Assembly: GCA_946894095.1 (NCBI GenBank)
Contig: OX335642.1
Coordinates: 11,171,021 to 11,235,020, forward strand
From: Incurvaria masculella
Taxonomy: Eukaryota; Arthropoda; Insecta; Lepidoptera; Incurvariidae
Reading direction: 5' to 3'
DNA length: 64,000 bases
Shown: piece after piece, positions 28,101-41,600 of the stretch
Position numbering within the stretch: the first letter of the stretch is position 1
Layout: every line of letters starts with the position of its first letter
The notes under the pieces: generated by a model
What the model saw: the letters and a program-made list of their open reading frames with translations, nothing else
What the model was told of the DNA's origin: nothing
The model's database searches: none
Position numbers and translations under genes: made by a program

Positions 28101-29550
28101 ATAATTTCGACCATCTTCAGAGCAAACTAAGAACTATTCTGAAAACAGATGATACAAACCAGTGTGGTTCAAACTCGTTATAAATAAATTCATGCGAACA
28201 GGGCAAGTTTATTGTTTATTTATCATCCATAGACAGTACACTGCACTCGGATTTTTCATATTTTATCATTAGCCAGTTCGGGGAAATCCCAGCGAAGAAG
28301 AACTGGAAAGAAACTCCGCTGGTTTTTTTTTTTCAACGTCCACTTAGTCTAAATTTACAGAAGTATTTAGACTTACAGATAAACACGCTAAATTAATATG
28401 AATTGACGAGAATCAACAATTCATGTCATATGCAGCAGTTCATGACAAATATCAGTTTATTAGTAAAGACCATGCCCGCTATCTAGAATGTTGCCAATTG
28501 GAGCAAGCCAGTCCCCACAAACAGCACCCGTTCACGAGCATCACGCCAGGCACAGCCATCGCCTCTATCAACCATATTTTAGGGAAAGAGGAGACCCGAA
28601 CCCAGCGTCACCGCAAGTAGGGACCTTAAAGCGATGCATTACTCCAGTGGCAACATGAAAAAGTTGTGAAAGCTCTGTACGATTTAGTTTTAATACGATT
28701 ATTTCTGTCATGAACTACTACAGTGATTTAGTCCCCCCAGTTGATACAATTTTAAAGGGCGAGTCTCGGGTTCGTAACATACTTATACCCAAATTGCACA
28801 CAACAATTGGTATGGAAGAACTGCGGAAGCCATAACAAGTGCGAGTTGGACTCGCATACGAAGGGTTCCGTACTATCGTACAAGAATTACACAAAAATAA
28901 TGTTTTTTGTATGGGGACCCCCTTTAATTTTTATTGTTTTTTAATATTACCTATTTGTTGTTATGGCGGCAAAATTAATATATACTCTGTGAAAATTTCA
29001 GCCGCCTATCTATTACGGTTCAGGAGATACAGCCCTGTGACAGACGGACGGACGGACGGATGGACGGACAGCGGAGGCTTAGTAATAGGGTTCCGTTTTT
29101 ACCCTTCGGGTACGGAACCCTAAAAAAAGCGCTACACAGGAGGAATGCAAGAACGACGATCACACATTGGACTGATCAACTCTGTGAACAGTATCGTAAA
29201 CATTTAAAAAATATAGAGTGAAAAAGATTATTGGAATTAAGAGTTGGGATGCTCAACAGGATTTAGATATGGTAGATATTTTTTCGCTTGGGTGTATCAT
29301 CAAGAATCCCCTTGCGAAACGTCCGATAGTTTTCAATTAGAAAAGCCTATGATCATGTGCTTATTTACTACCTGTAGGGGTATGAAACAGGGGTGTGTGG
29401 TGTCATCTCGATTGTTCAATCTGTTCACAGTGTTTTTTTTTGTCTTGTCTCTCTGCAATCAGCTTCATTTTGGAGCCTTTATCAGAGGCGTGGGTATGTG
29501 GATATGACTTAAAAAGCTGCCGTCCAATGATGACAAGCTTTATACTTCTT

Positions 29551-29600
<50 letters not shown>

Positions 29601-32600
29601 GACTGCATTTATTATTGTTATTTTATAATTCGGCCTCAATTCTTGGTCGCTTCTGCCGTGTTACATCGTTTTTAATGTCCAGTAGTCCCACAGCTAGCGG
29701 ATATGTGTGATTTTGTAGTCGTGATTTGTAGGATTTTGAGCGCTTCTGGATTTCCTCCTTGATGGTGGTTACTTTCAGGTATTCGTGGATCTCCTCGATT
29801 TTCGTGAACCATGGGGCATTGCTGATACTGCGAAGCACCTTGTTTTGGAAGCGTTGTAGTATTTCGATGTTCGATGTGCTAGCTGAACCCCACAGTTCCA
29901 ATGCATAGGTCCAAACTGGCTTGAGGATGATGTTATAAACAAGGAGTTTATTTGTCAGTGACAGCCTGGATCTTTTTCCCATTAGCCAATACAGGCTGTT
30001 AAAACGTAGGTTGAGCTGATCTCTTTTGGCCTTAATGTGGTTCTTCCAGTGGAGTCGTCTGTCCAAGTGGCAACCTAGGTATTTGACACACGTCTTGTGG
30101 GGTAGGATCTCACCCCTCAGCTGAACCGGTGGGCAATCAGCCTGCCGCAACGTGAATGTGATGTGCACTGATTTTGATGGACTTGCCTGTATGCGCCACT
30201 GATCCAGCCAAAAGTCCACTTTGCGTAGATGCCATTGCAGTATCTCAGAAGCACGGGCAGGGTTTGTCGAACAATCAATAATTGCAGCATCATCTGCATA
30301 GGGGGCGCTGAGAATGTTGTCGGACTCGGGTATGTCAGCCGTAAATATAAGATATAGTACAGGGCCGAGAACTGACCCCTGTGGAACTCCAGCTCGACAC
30401 TCGCGGAAGCACGAATATTCGTTTCCTACCTTTGTTTGGAACAATCGGCCCTCTAAATAAGATGCGGTGATCATATTTATAGTGTGGGGTAGGAGTTTCT
30501 TAATCTTGTACAGGAGACCCTTGTGCCAAACTCAGTCAAATGCTTGTTGTACATCCAAGAAGGCGGCAGAGCAATATTCTTTCTTTTCGAAGGATTGTCT
30601 TACCTTCCGAACCACTCTGTGCACCTGTTAAATAGTTAAGTGGTGGGATCGGAACCCAAACTGGTGATCAGGGATGGCAATGCGCTCCTCCAAGATTGGT
30701 TTTAGCCGACTTAGAAAGATGATCTCAAATAATTTGGACATGACGGGTAGCAGACTAATAGGCCGATAGGAAGACACCTCATTAGCTGGTTTTCCATTTT
30801 TGTGGACCATTATTATTTGTGACATCTTCCAAATATAGGGAAAATAATGCAGTCTCAGAATGGCATTAAAGACGATAGTAAGAAAGACAATGCCTTTCCT
30901 GGGTAGCTTCTTTAGAACCTCGGCAGTTATTAAATCATGTCCTGGTGCTTTTTTGTTTGGAAGTACTCTGATTTGCTTGGCGATCTCTCTTGGAGTAGCA
31001 GGTTTCATTGGTAGTGACATTTGTTAGTCGCTCTGTAGATATTCATCGATTTTCACTTCCGTTGAATTATCACTAGTTGAGTTTGGCTTGAAGGTGTCTT
31101 CCAGGTACTCTCCAAACAATTTGGCTTTCTCAGCGCAGCTTCTTGCCCATGTGTTATTAACTCGTTTTAATGGAGGTATTGATTTCTAAGGTCTGTTTAA
31201 AGATTTAGTAACTTTCCACAGGGAGTGTTCACCATGCTGGGTTGGAGATAGTGTTTCGAGTTTATTTTCTAATGTTTTATTTTCTACTTCCGTGATCAAC
31301 CTTTTCAGTTCGCGTTTGGCTCTATTTACTTTGGCCCTGTCTGTTGGATGTCTACTGAGTTGGTATTTTCGCCTCAGGCTACGCTTTTTGGAGACCATTT
31401 CTCTGACTTCAAGTGGAACAGTTTTGAAGTTCTGCCTGTCTGCCAGGGCGGGAGTAGCTTTCCATGCTGAGATTTGGATGAGATTCGTGATATGGAATAC
31501 AGCATTTTCAATATCGTTGGGATTTTTAAGTGGGATATTAAGGTTTATATTGTCTTCTAAGTAGTCCTGAAAAGAGTCCCAGTCAGTTTTCTTGTTATAG
31601 AGCATGCAGCTCTTTTCTTTTATGACAATCATGGTGCTCAATGCCAATATTATAGGTGTATGATCCGATGAACCGTCGATACAAGATTCGATACTCAGGT
31701 ATAGATCAGATATCCCCTTCGTAATAAAGAAGTCAAGTAGGTCTAGTATTTTATTTGTGTCAGTAGGCCAGTAGGTGGGCTCTCCAGTAGATATTGTCTT
31801 AAGGTTTTTTTTTATTTTTTTTATTTTTATGTGACTGGACATGGATGGCTAATACCACAAGTTCTGTCATGGTATTAGCCCAACACACCACATGGGAACT
31901 AGGTGCCATGCCAGGACCTTCCTTATATTGCACGGCTACATTGAACTGGATGGAAAACACGGACAATTTTCATTGCCGCTTCGACCATCGTTCATCCAAT
32001 GCGATGGTACCAACCCGGGCGGGATAAACCCTACCACCTAGTAAGTAAGGAAGGGGACCTACAGCTTAACGTGGAATCCGAACCACGGCCAGCCTCTCTC
32101 AACGGTCGAATGGTCACCCATCCAAGACCAGACCGGACCCAGCGTTGCTTAACTTCGGAGAGCGATCGCCGAAGTGTCGCGCCACTGGGCCACTGAGGCT
32201 GACTGAAGGCATACTGTCTATAAATTTTTTTAGTTCACGCCCTCTGGTCAATGTAATTCTAGATCCCCAAAATGTATGTTTGGCATTCAATGTAAGTTGA
32301 CACAGAAGTAGCTTGGAGGTAATCATGTCGATATTCCATCAACTCGTGGTGTTTTATGTTATTCCTGATGATTACCGCAGCTCCTCCGTGGGCAGTATGA
32401 TCAGGATGGTTTGTACAGTAGAAGGAATATCCGGTTAAATTAAACCCTCTTGTGTCAATTATATGGGTTTCCGACAGAAGGAGAATGTCGAGCTTATGGT
32501 TTGATAATAGTAGTTCTACTTCATGTTTGTTTGGCACCAGTCCATTTATGTTCCAAGTAGAGATCCTCAGATTACTAATGAATTTTACTGATGAGCACGG

Positions 32601-35600
32601 TAATTAGGCTCACCAGGTTGCCTATTTGCTGTACTAGAGTGCCTATTTTCTCTGATTGCTTGGAAAACATAGATTCTAGAATATTTGTTGTCTGAGACTC
32701 TTGATGGTCTCGGGTATTCTTGGCGCCTTCAGCGTAGGTCGCTTTAGAACTCTGTGCTCTAGGGTTAACAGTGGGCTGTCTATTTGAGTTGGGGCTCATT
32801 CCAGGTGGATTGGCATTTATTTCGGGATAGTTTCTATGACTTTTAGGTGGTTCGGAGTTGTCTGGTGAGGGTTTCCAGGTTAATGTTTTTGGATAAGGTT
32901 TACGAGGTTTTCTGTCTAATATTTCTTTATATACATGGCATCCTTTATAGTTTGCTGGGTGGCTCCCGAGGCACATGTCGCTGGGGTGTTTCTGTCTTTT
33001 TTTGTGCAGTCTGTTGTTTATGGCCACCTGCACACTTTACGCACCTATACGGCCTCATACAGTTATTCTTTGTATGGCCGTACTGCTGGCACCTGGTGCA
33101 CTGGGCGATCGTCGTTTTCTTTTTAGGGTCCTCAATCTGGACTCTTTGATTGTAGATATATTCTATCTTCTTTACCTCCTTGTTTTTATCAGTAGGATCA
33201 AGGTTAACAAAGAAAGTGTCAAGTGGTTCTTTTGTAGATTGGCTTCTGGCGCATACAATCTCCCCTCTGACTCCGACTTTGGAGCTAAATTTTTCACTAA
33301 CAAGGGGGTTTTCTCTTGGCAGGAGTGAAACTTTGTTTGTATTAGTTTTGTTCCTTTTTGAGTGGTGTCATTTATGTGGGTTTTGTCATGTCTGAGTATA
33401 TTGTCATCTGTAATGTCTTCGGGAGTACTTGCCCCAGTAGTATTTGCCAGTGCAGCAGTCTGCTGGTCTACGGGACCTTCGGTAGCATTTATCACGCCTA
33501 ACAGCCCGGATACTGGAAGATGACGGTGGTCAGCCAGATCGCGCGACGAGTCTTGAAGATGTGGCACAGAGTTGCCCCCCCCAGAGTACGAGGAGCAGAC
33601 TGGGTTGCCCAAGAACTGAATGTGGCTGGGTGACTCAGTGAGGGATTCTCCAGCGTTACAGCTGGTACCCTCCTGGGGTAAATTCTTTTTGCTTGTGTCC
33701 ATCATGTTTTGGGGTGTTAGCTACAGCGGGGTGCCGTGCCGCTGTACGGTTTGATTTAATAGTTACCTTCTCCTAGCCGAGATATTTCCCTCCATGGGTG
33801 ACGGGCCTCAGCCGCCCGAGGTTATTTTCGGTGGTTATTTAATTCCACCAGGGGCCCATAGCCCGCCTTACTGTGGGTAGTAAGGAAGTCAGGATACTTA
33901 ACCCAGCCTGATATTCGGCGTTGTCGTTCGTTTCGCACCACCCAGGGGACACGTGTAGGGCAGTAAAAGGTAATTCCTACGGACGCGAACAACATCCACA
34001 GATGTCTGACTAAATTGTAAGACAGCGATTGGGGATTACGACTGGTTGACATACCTATCAGATGCCTTCTGTATGCTGACGATGCTCTCGTGGCCTCATC
34101 GGCGGAGGAACTGCAGATGATGGTATCTATATGAATGGTGCACGTAATGGAAGATTAATGAAAATTAATGCAAGTAAAACGATGGCAATCGTTTTCAAGT
34201 TTGGCGAAGCAGTGACTGAGTGTATTGCGACTGAAAGGAATGCCTGATTTGAACAAGTGAATGGGTTTATTTATGGGGTTTTTTACATGCATTTTTTTAT
34301 TCAAATATTGATGGAATATCACACTCACTCACCCCCGTTTGGCAGTCCGATCCGACAAGGAACTTTTCGTCGCACTGCATATTTTAATGGTATAACCGAA
34401 AGATAACTTTAGGATTTTCAAAACTGAAGGTGGTGGAAACGGGCGTTAATTATGTACTTGTAGGGTCCAACGAATAGTCCATAAGACGGGCCCTATACTG
34501 GGACGCATGGTGATGGCTGCTCGCACTCGGCAGGTGGACAACTACGAGGCGGGCATCCCGACGACGTTCGAGCATTCGGGCGAGCAGTGGGACTACCCGA
34601 ACGCGTGGCCGCCGCTGCAGTACATGATGGTGGTGGGCCTGGAGCGGTCAGGGGTGCCGGCGGCGACGCGGCTCGCGCGCGAGTGGGCCGCCAAGTGGGT
34701 GCGCTCTAACTTCATGGTGTGGCAACACAACAAGGCCATGCTCGAGAAGGTACCTGCATACATATGTACATACGGGCTGACAGAGCTTTGACCATCGTTC
34801 ATTCAATGCGATGGCACCAACCCGGGCGGGTTGGTACCACCTAGTAAGTAAGGAAGGGGACCAACAGTTTTACGTGGAATCCTAACCACGGCCAGCCTCA
34901 ACAGTTGAAAATGGTCACCCATCCAGAGCCCTCAGAGGTGCTTCACCAAGCTTATATAAGGTGAGTTTAAAATAATCTACAAGCCTTATAGGGTTGATTC
35001 AGTATCTGATATAGAACAACTTTTGCTAAGAATGTAGGCATGTAATTTTTTTTGTTCCATTTTAATTTTTGAGATATTTAAACATTACATTCTTCCCAGT
35101 ATTGTCAACAACTTTTGCGAAGAAACTATGCATCTATCGGTGACGGTTTCCATGAAAATAATTTATTAAAGTGCACTAACTCTTCAACAGCTGTCTTATT
35201 GAAAAATAGGTCAACCACGGGGCATTGACCCAACTGTGACCCACTGACGCAAGACACAATTTACCCCCACCGCGCCGCGTGCGCAGACAGGTCAGCCTAG
35301 GACGTTTGTTTTCGTTGTGAAAGCCATTAGTAGAGTACCTATCAGCTCTAGGTCGGTCGGACACGAGCGAGTGCCGATCGGGCGGAAAAGGACGCTAATA
35401 TGGTTAGGTACATCGACCAAAAATAGAGAAGCTCGATATGTACATACCTGCCTACATTACAGCCGCGCCGCTATGGATTTGTTCGGGACGGGGCGTCAAA
35501 GTGGGAACGAAACAAAACTGTTCGGGTAGGTAGGTAAGTAGCATGTCGCCCCGACCCGCCTTCCCGCGCCGCCGCGCCGGGGCCGCCCTAACGAAGTTCG

Positions 35601-38600
35601 CGCGCATTTATTATTTTGAAAATTTAATTATTTCTTGGAAACCATTACCGATAGGTACATAGTTTCTTCGCAAAAGTTGTTCATAATACTGGGCAGAACG
35701 TACTGTTTAAATTTCTCAAAAATTAAAATGGAACAAAATAAATTACATGCCTACATTCTTAGCAAAAGTTGTTCTATATCAGATACTGAATCCACCCTAT
35801 AAGGCTTGCAGATTATTTTAAACTCACCTTATATAATCACAAGGCGTCACGCCACTGGGATTCCTAGGCTGATTATTTCAGAACTATTTCAGTACTGTAT
35901 CTAATATCACAATTAGCCATCTCTCGTTTTCTAATCACTACAAATTATATTAATAAATTTAAAATAGGATGTGTTAGTAAAATTTAGGACACCTCATAAA
36001 CCCTACTTAAAAGTCTTGGAACTTATGAAATAATTTCGTCTTCCTTAATCCGAAAATTTAAGTTCAATGTAACCACATTTTATAATATAAATGCACGGTC
36101 AGATTTGGGAAAATGTCCACATATGACCGTACAATATGTCCTTGCATATGAAGTTGGCGTTTTGTCGAACTGGCTCCTTTGATTTGAAATATCTGGTGTT
36201 TGGTCAGGAATTCTAAATTAAAATTTATACATTATATTAAAATACAAAAACTATACGCTGTCACTATAAAACATCCTAAAAAATATATATGAAAACTACA
36301 CCATGCAATTATTTAGAAAATCAGTATCGGTTCAAACAAAAGAGGTTGAAGTATTCGATTACATTGTAGATCATTTTCACAAGAAAAAAGTTCCAGTAGG
36401 TGTATTCTTAGACTTGGCCAAGGCTTTTGACACAGTTTCAATACCACTTCTGCTAGTAAAACTGTAGGATATGCGAGAGTAAAAGTGCGAGGACTGAAAC
36501 TTTTATGGTTTGAAAATTATTTTACTGAATGCACTCAACAAGTAAAAAAAGGACTTAGTTGACGACCAACGGCAAACAAAATATGGAGTACATCAGGGTA
36601 GCATTTTAGAACTAACACTGTTTTTAACCTACAATAATGATTTGTCTGATTTATCAATAATAAATACCAAAATGATCACATTTGCGGATGATACTGTTTT
36701 CTCAGGTTATAACTGGGCCAGCGCGAAAAGAGCGCGGCGCAAAATTAATAATGGTGGGAATACAATTTCAGTAAAACACCAAAACAGTAAAAAATAAACA
36801 ACAAACAATAAACTCGGTAGACATATAATCTTTGCCATGGATCACCACCCAGGTTACTTTTTTTCCCGAAAAAGATGACATAACAGATTGGCTGTGTTGT
36901 GTGGTTTCCAACACATAAAAATAATACAAATGGGACTGCATTTGTTACTGTGTATGTCGTAAGGGGAGATTTCTAGCATGTTCCCAATTATGTGCAATGA
37001 GCTAAGATATCCTTATAAATCAACACTTACTGTCGTATGTAACCGACAAAACCAGTTTGTGACGGTGCTTATGTTTTAATTTGACTATTTAATTCATCGC
37101 CTAGACACTTAAGGCCCTGGTACTAGCCAAATCGCAAAGTTAGACGAGGCACCCCGAGTTAACTAACTAAGTCTGACGACTTACAAAATTTGATTCCTTG
37201 TCTAGGAATCAACCTATTTTTGCTAATGTATGTTTCCTTTTTCTATACAAAATACATTGCGGCCACGGTGTCCATTTCCGAACTTTTTTGACTAAATGTA
37301 GAAATCTAAAAGCAAATGGAATGATTTGTTTATGCATATATGCTGTTGTTGCTTATATCTAGAAATCACATGACTTTCAGATTTCTAATGTGAAAAATCG
37401 ACTTTATTATTATTATTATTATTTAAATAAATGATGGAATCAAAAAATATATACAATCCATTATCAGTCTGGAGTTCTATTCGGACTTGCTGAGGCATTT
37501 TACTACATATTATTACATTTGTTTAAAGGTGCATTTGTATGGTGCGAGTAGTTGGCTAGTCCTAGCCCCTTAATTAAAATCGTCACTTATAAACATCCAT
37601 TAAAATACATTAACCAATTTAAATCATATACCTAATATATCATAAAATATTAACCATGTACCTTATTTAATCACTTGCTGTATTTAATTATTTGGCAGTG
37701 ACATGTACCATCGACGACATTAGCATTAACACCCTACGGTCGGGTTTGTTTTGCACATGTGGCGTGCCCCGTCCCCCGCCGACCGGTCTCCAGGCCGGGC
37801 GTCCTACCGCAACCCGCGCGGGTGGTACGATCCCCTCCTCCCCGCTTCACCTCAGCGCGATGCGAGCGCTTCAAAGCAATCACTCTATGTACTACTGGAC
37901 TTTTGAATGCGACCGTACAATGGAATGTAGTAGTTAATGTGTGTGTGTGTGTGTCTCGCACAGTACGATGCGACTATCGTGGGGGGGATCGGCGGCGGCG
38001 GCGAGTACGACCTGCAGAAAGGCTTCGGTTGGACTAACGGAGTCATCATGGAGCTGCTGAACACATACGGAGGTGAGTCGACCATCTATAAACCTATCTA
38101 CTTATACTCGCGCATCGCACACACCTACATACTGACGCAATGCACTCAGAGCACCTTCAGCAACTTCAGGTGGGCCCGATCGAACACACAAAATATTTAT
38201 TGTATAAAGGCTAGATATTTAATTTCATTTTTCTATGAAATCAATGCTCAGTACTCCTTTTTCAGTTAAAGCCCAAAATTAAGAAATGTGACTACCTACG
38301 CTTCTCAGTCCTTTGCAATGAGAAATATGGCTTTGAATAAAAAATGCAGTACAGCAAAATTCTAATGAATAAAGGACATCATTAATTACATGCGACCTTT
38401 TGTATTAGGTGTGATGAAAATAATTACATAAAATATTTCCTTAAATAGTTTTGAGATATGTCAAATAATTATGACACAAGGACAAGGATAAACAAGCTCA
38501 GAATATTTTATTCACAGAAAGTGTCAATCTCGGTTAACACACAGACAATAAATAACAATTTTTTTTCTCTGTTTCGACTTTTTGTCACATGCATCTTTTT

Positions 38601-41600
38601 TGCTAATGGCGGCAGAATAGTAAATTGTATACAAGTAGAATAGTATTTTTTTAAGTTGTACAATAAAATGCATTGTTATCTACCTTTTTTGCTCGAAATT
38701 GATCAAGGAATACCTGGTTAACGTTTGTTCCAGACCTCCGTTAACACCCAGTATGTGCAAAATGCATAACATCTGAAAAACAGAAAGCAGTAATTAATGG
38801 TGATCATCTGAGCTCATTGCAGTGTAGTTTATCAATTGCTAGCATATTGCAGCAGATTAATTGACTGATAAGCTACCCCATAAGCTTCATAACCACAACT
38901 ACATTTGATATGCTAAATCATATTCAATGTAATAAATTCTTTGTGACAAATATTTTTTATTTTAGACTTTTTAATTCTCACGGCAATTGTGAAATTGCAC
39001 CAGTAAAAGTGTTAATATTTCAGTTTTTTTATGTACCCTGACATTAGTAATCCAATACACCCCGTCCCGAAGGAAAGGTCCATGCCAGGACCTTCCCTTA
39101 ATGAGGACTGCTACATTGAGCTGAATGGATAACACAGACACTATCATTGCCGCTTCAACCATAGTTTCATCCGATGTGGTGGTACCAACCCAGGCAGGCT
39201 TGGGGACCTTCAGTTTTACATGGCTTCCGAACCATGGAATAGCTCGCATTCGTAACGAAATGGACTTATCCAACTCAGAAAGAGAAATAAAGTGGTGCAT
39301 GGTAGGGGCGAGGATTTGAACCCAGACCTCTCGCATGAAAGGCAAGTCCTCTAGCCCCTATACCACGAGCTTTTCATGTAAGCTGATCAGCTTTCTATGT
39401 ATTTTTATATCAAAACAGTAACGAAAAGCGAATTTGCAAATACATGTACCAAAATTGATGTACCTAATTCCTATTCTAAATTGGGGGTGGATCAGATGCA
39501 CCCAGTCACGTGTTTGAGCCAGTTTCTGACTTGATACAAATAATTTGATAAATGAATGAACTTTTGTGATTTTGCGGCGTGGAAGTCGGTGACAAGACGG
39601 GTATGTTCTCTTGTCGACTTTTGTACTTATAGCAACCATCATATTGGATCTTGCAGCTTTATCTTCTATTTTTGTAGCATTAAAATTCTTCATACATACT
39701 GAACAATAAACTATTTTGCACTGTGCTTATAATACTTGTGCTATTGATTTGTTGTCATAATTCGGTGAAGGTAGTACGAAATATTTTGCTTCAATAATAT
39801 AAACTCCTTCTAGTCATCTTTATTTTTCTATTATAAGAATTCAATAACAAAACCAAGTATAGGTTTCACACATTTCCTAGTGGTGGTAGTTCCTAATATA
39901 TTATTTTTTAATTAAGCCTCATTGAGTGTTAGTTAGGATGTATGATCCAAACGTTAACCAGGTTACATGGTTACATGGCCGTTACAGGTTGGCATATTTG
40001 GAGCAAAAACGGTAAATAACAAACGTCAGCGAAAATATATGGGGAGGACGATATTTTAAACCATTCAAAAAAATGTGCTTCCAAAATGTATACCTACATA
40101 GTTAACGTTTGAACCATAGAAAAATTGTGGGAGCGAGAGTCAATAAAATCTTTGAATGTGGGTTTGAGTGCATTATCGAAATGGAAGTTATTCTTTGCTA
40201 GAAGTTGTCCTTGAAGAAGAGTATGGTGGGTGTCGGAAACATTCCAATAGCAGCTCAAATGAGCGTGATTTCATATGTGAGGACATGATATTACACTCTT
40301 ATATTAAGGTGGTTCAAAACTAATGAAATACAGTCCACTATCTAAAAATTGGGATAAAATATATTGTAGCTATATTAACCTTATATTACAAAGGAAAATG
40401 CCTAAATCTGGGCCCCTTGGAAATCATTCGTGTCTTTTATTGACAGATATGTGATAATTTATATTTATTATTTAATATAAATTATCTGAATTTTTCACGG
40501 CCGGTTACTCATTAAATAATTAAAAGGAATCATTCACAATTACTTCTTTTCCTACTTAAAGTATGAATAAGACAAGGACAGAACATCGCATAGTACTTCC
40601 GTTGTCACAAGACATGTTCGGGTAGCGTGCTCCATACCATTCCGTCCGGTAACGGAGAAAAAAGGCGCAAATACGTATGTAAAATTATCCCTAGGAGCAA
40701 TTTGAATGATTATTGCTTATGAAATATCAAAGAGACATTAAACTCTGTCCATTTTTATTGCGTTTCGACTGGATCATTTTGCTCTACGTTGAGCACTCTG
40801 GTGTCTCTAAAACATTCATAACTTCAAAAATTTTGTCAATTAGGGCAATGGGCATTCTCCTTTACGTTTCTGCAGCGGGAGCACAAATGAAAGTGGACAC
40901 TTGTTGAGCTAGGGGGATAAGAACTTTTGTCGAGGATTTTTATCAATTGTAATAGCACAAATGGGGAGCTCGATTAATTTATCGAGGTCGAGTGTTAACT
41001 CGATAGAGAGTGGCAACACTCACCGTTTTGTCCACAAGAACTGTCACTTGAAGCCTCGCTGACCCTGGCTGTGTTCGCGCAGACTGCTCCGTGATATTCA
41101 GTGCAAGGAGCAAGAAATAGCGTTTTACAGAATAGCGGCGAACAAATCGCCTACAACTAAGTTATTTCTAATTGAGTTTCTTATAGATTGACAATTAAGT
41201 ACGTTTTTAATGAATTTAGATAAAAATAACTTGGTTTAGTGCTTTTGCCTTGTGAGATTAGAAGGCTTGTAGTTTGTCTAATGTCAATGTGACGTTTATC
41301 TCTGCACTTTTTTTGTTTTTCCGTTCAGCTGGAGCGTTGCTCTAAGCCGTTCCGCCTGATTCCTTCCTATAACGGAAAGTAAAGGACGGAATGGAACCTT
41401 CATTGCCCAAACAAACACATCCATCTTTCGCTCTCATTGCGTTTGCACCAAAACCACTACATACGCACAAATTCATAACACGAACTAACACCTCCTTCTA
41501 GAATTTAACACACCCTCCCGGTGGTGGTGACAAAATTATCTTCAACAAACGTCAAATTAGTAGGGTTAAATTTATTTGTGCTTCCACAAATGGACACAAT

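Larger units (their letters stand above)
29552..34060 (-). mobile_element. Jockey-clade LINE, nearly full length, split by a SINE
   Basis: Minus-strand element: 5' UTR (about 34060-33706), gag-like ORF1, ORF2 with endonuclease and reverse transcriptase, short 3' UTR and TA-rich tail. It is inserted in an older LINE of opposite orientation. A 5S-headed SINE at 31815-32209 interrupts the endonuclease. Confidence 0.85.

Noticed and set aside
28423..28620. 65-codon plus-strand open frame
   Set aside because: No domain, no splice signals, no codon bias like the exons.
32847..33328. Plus-strand open frames opposite the Jockey ORF1
   Set aside because: The minus strand carries zinc knuckles and the ORF order of a LINE; the plus frames are shadows.
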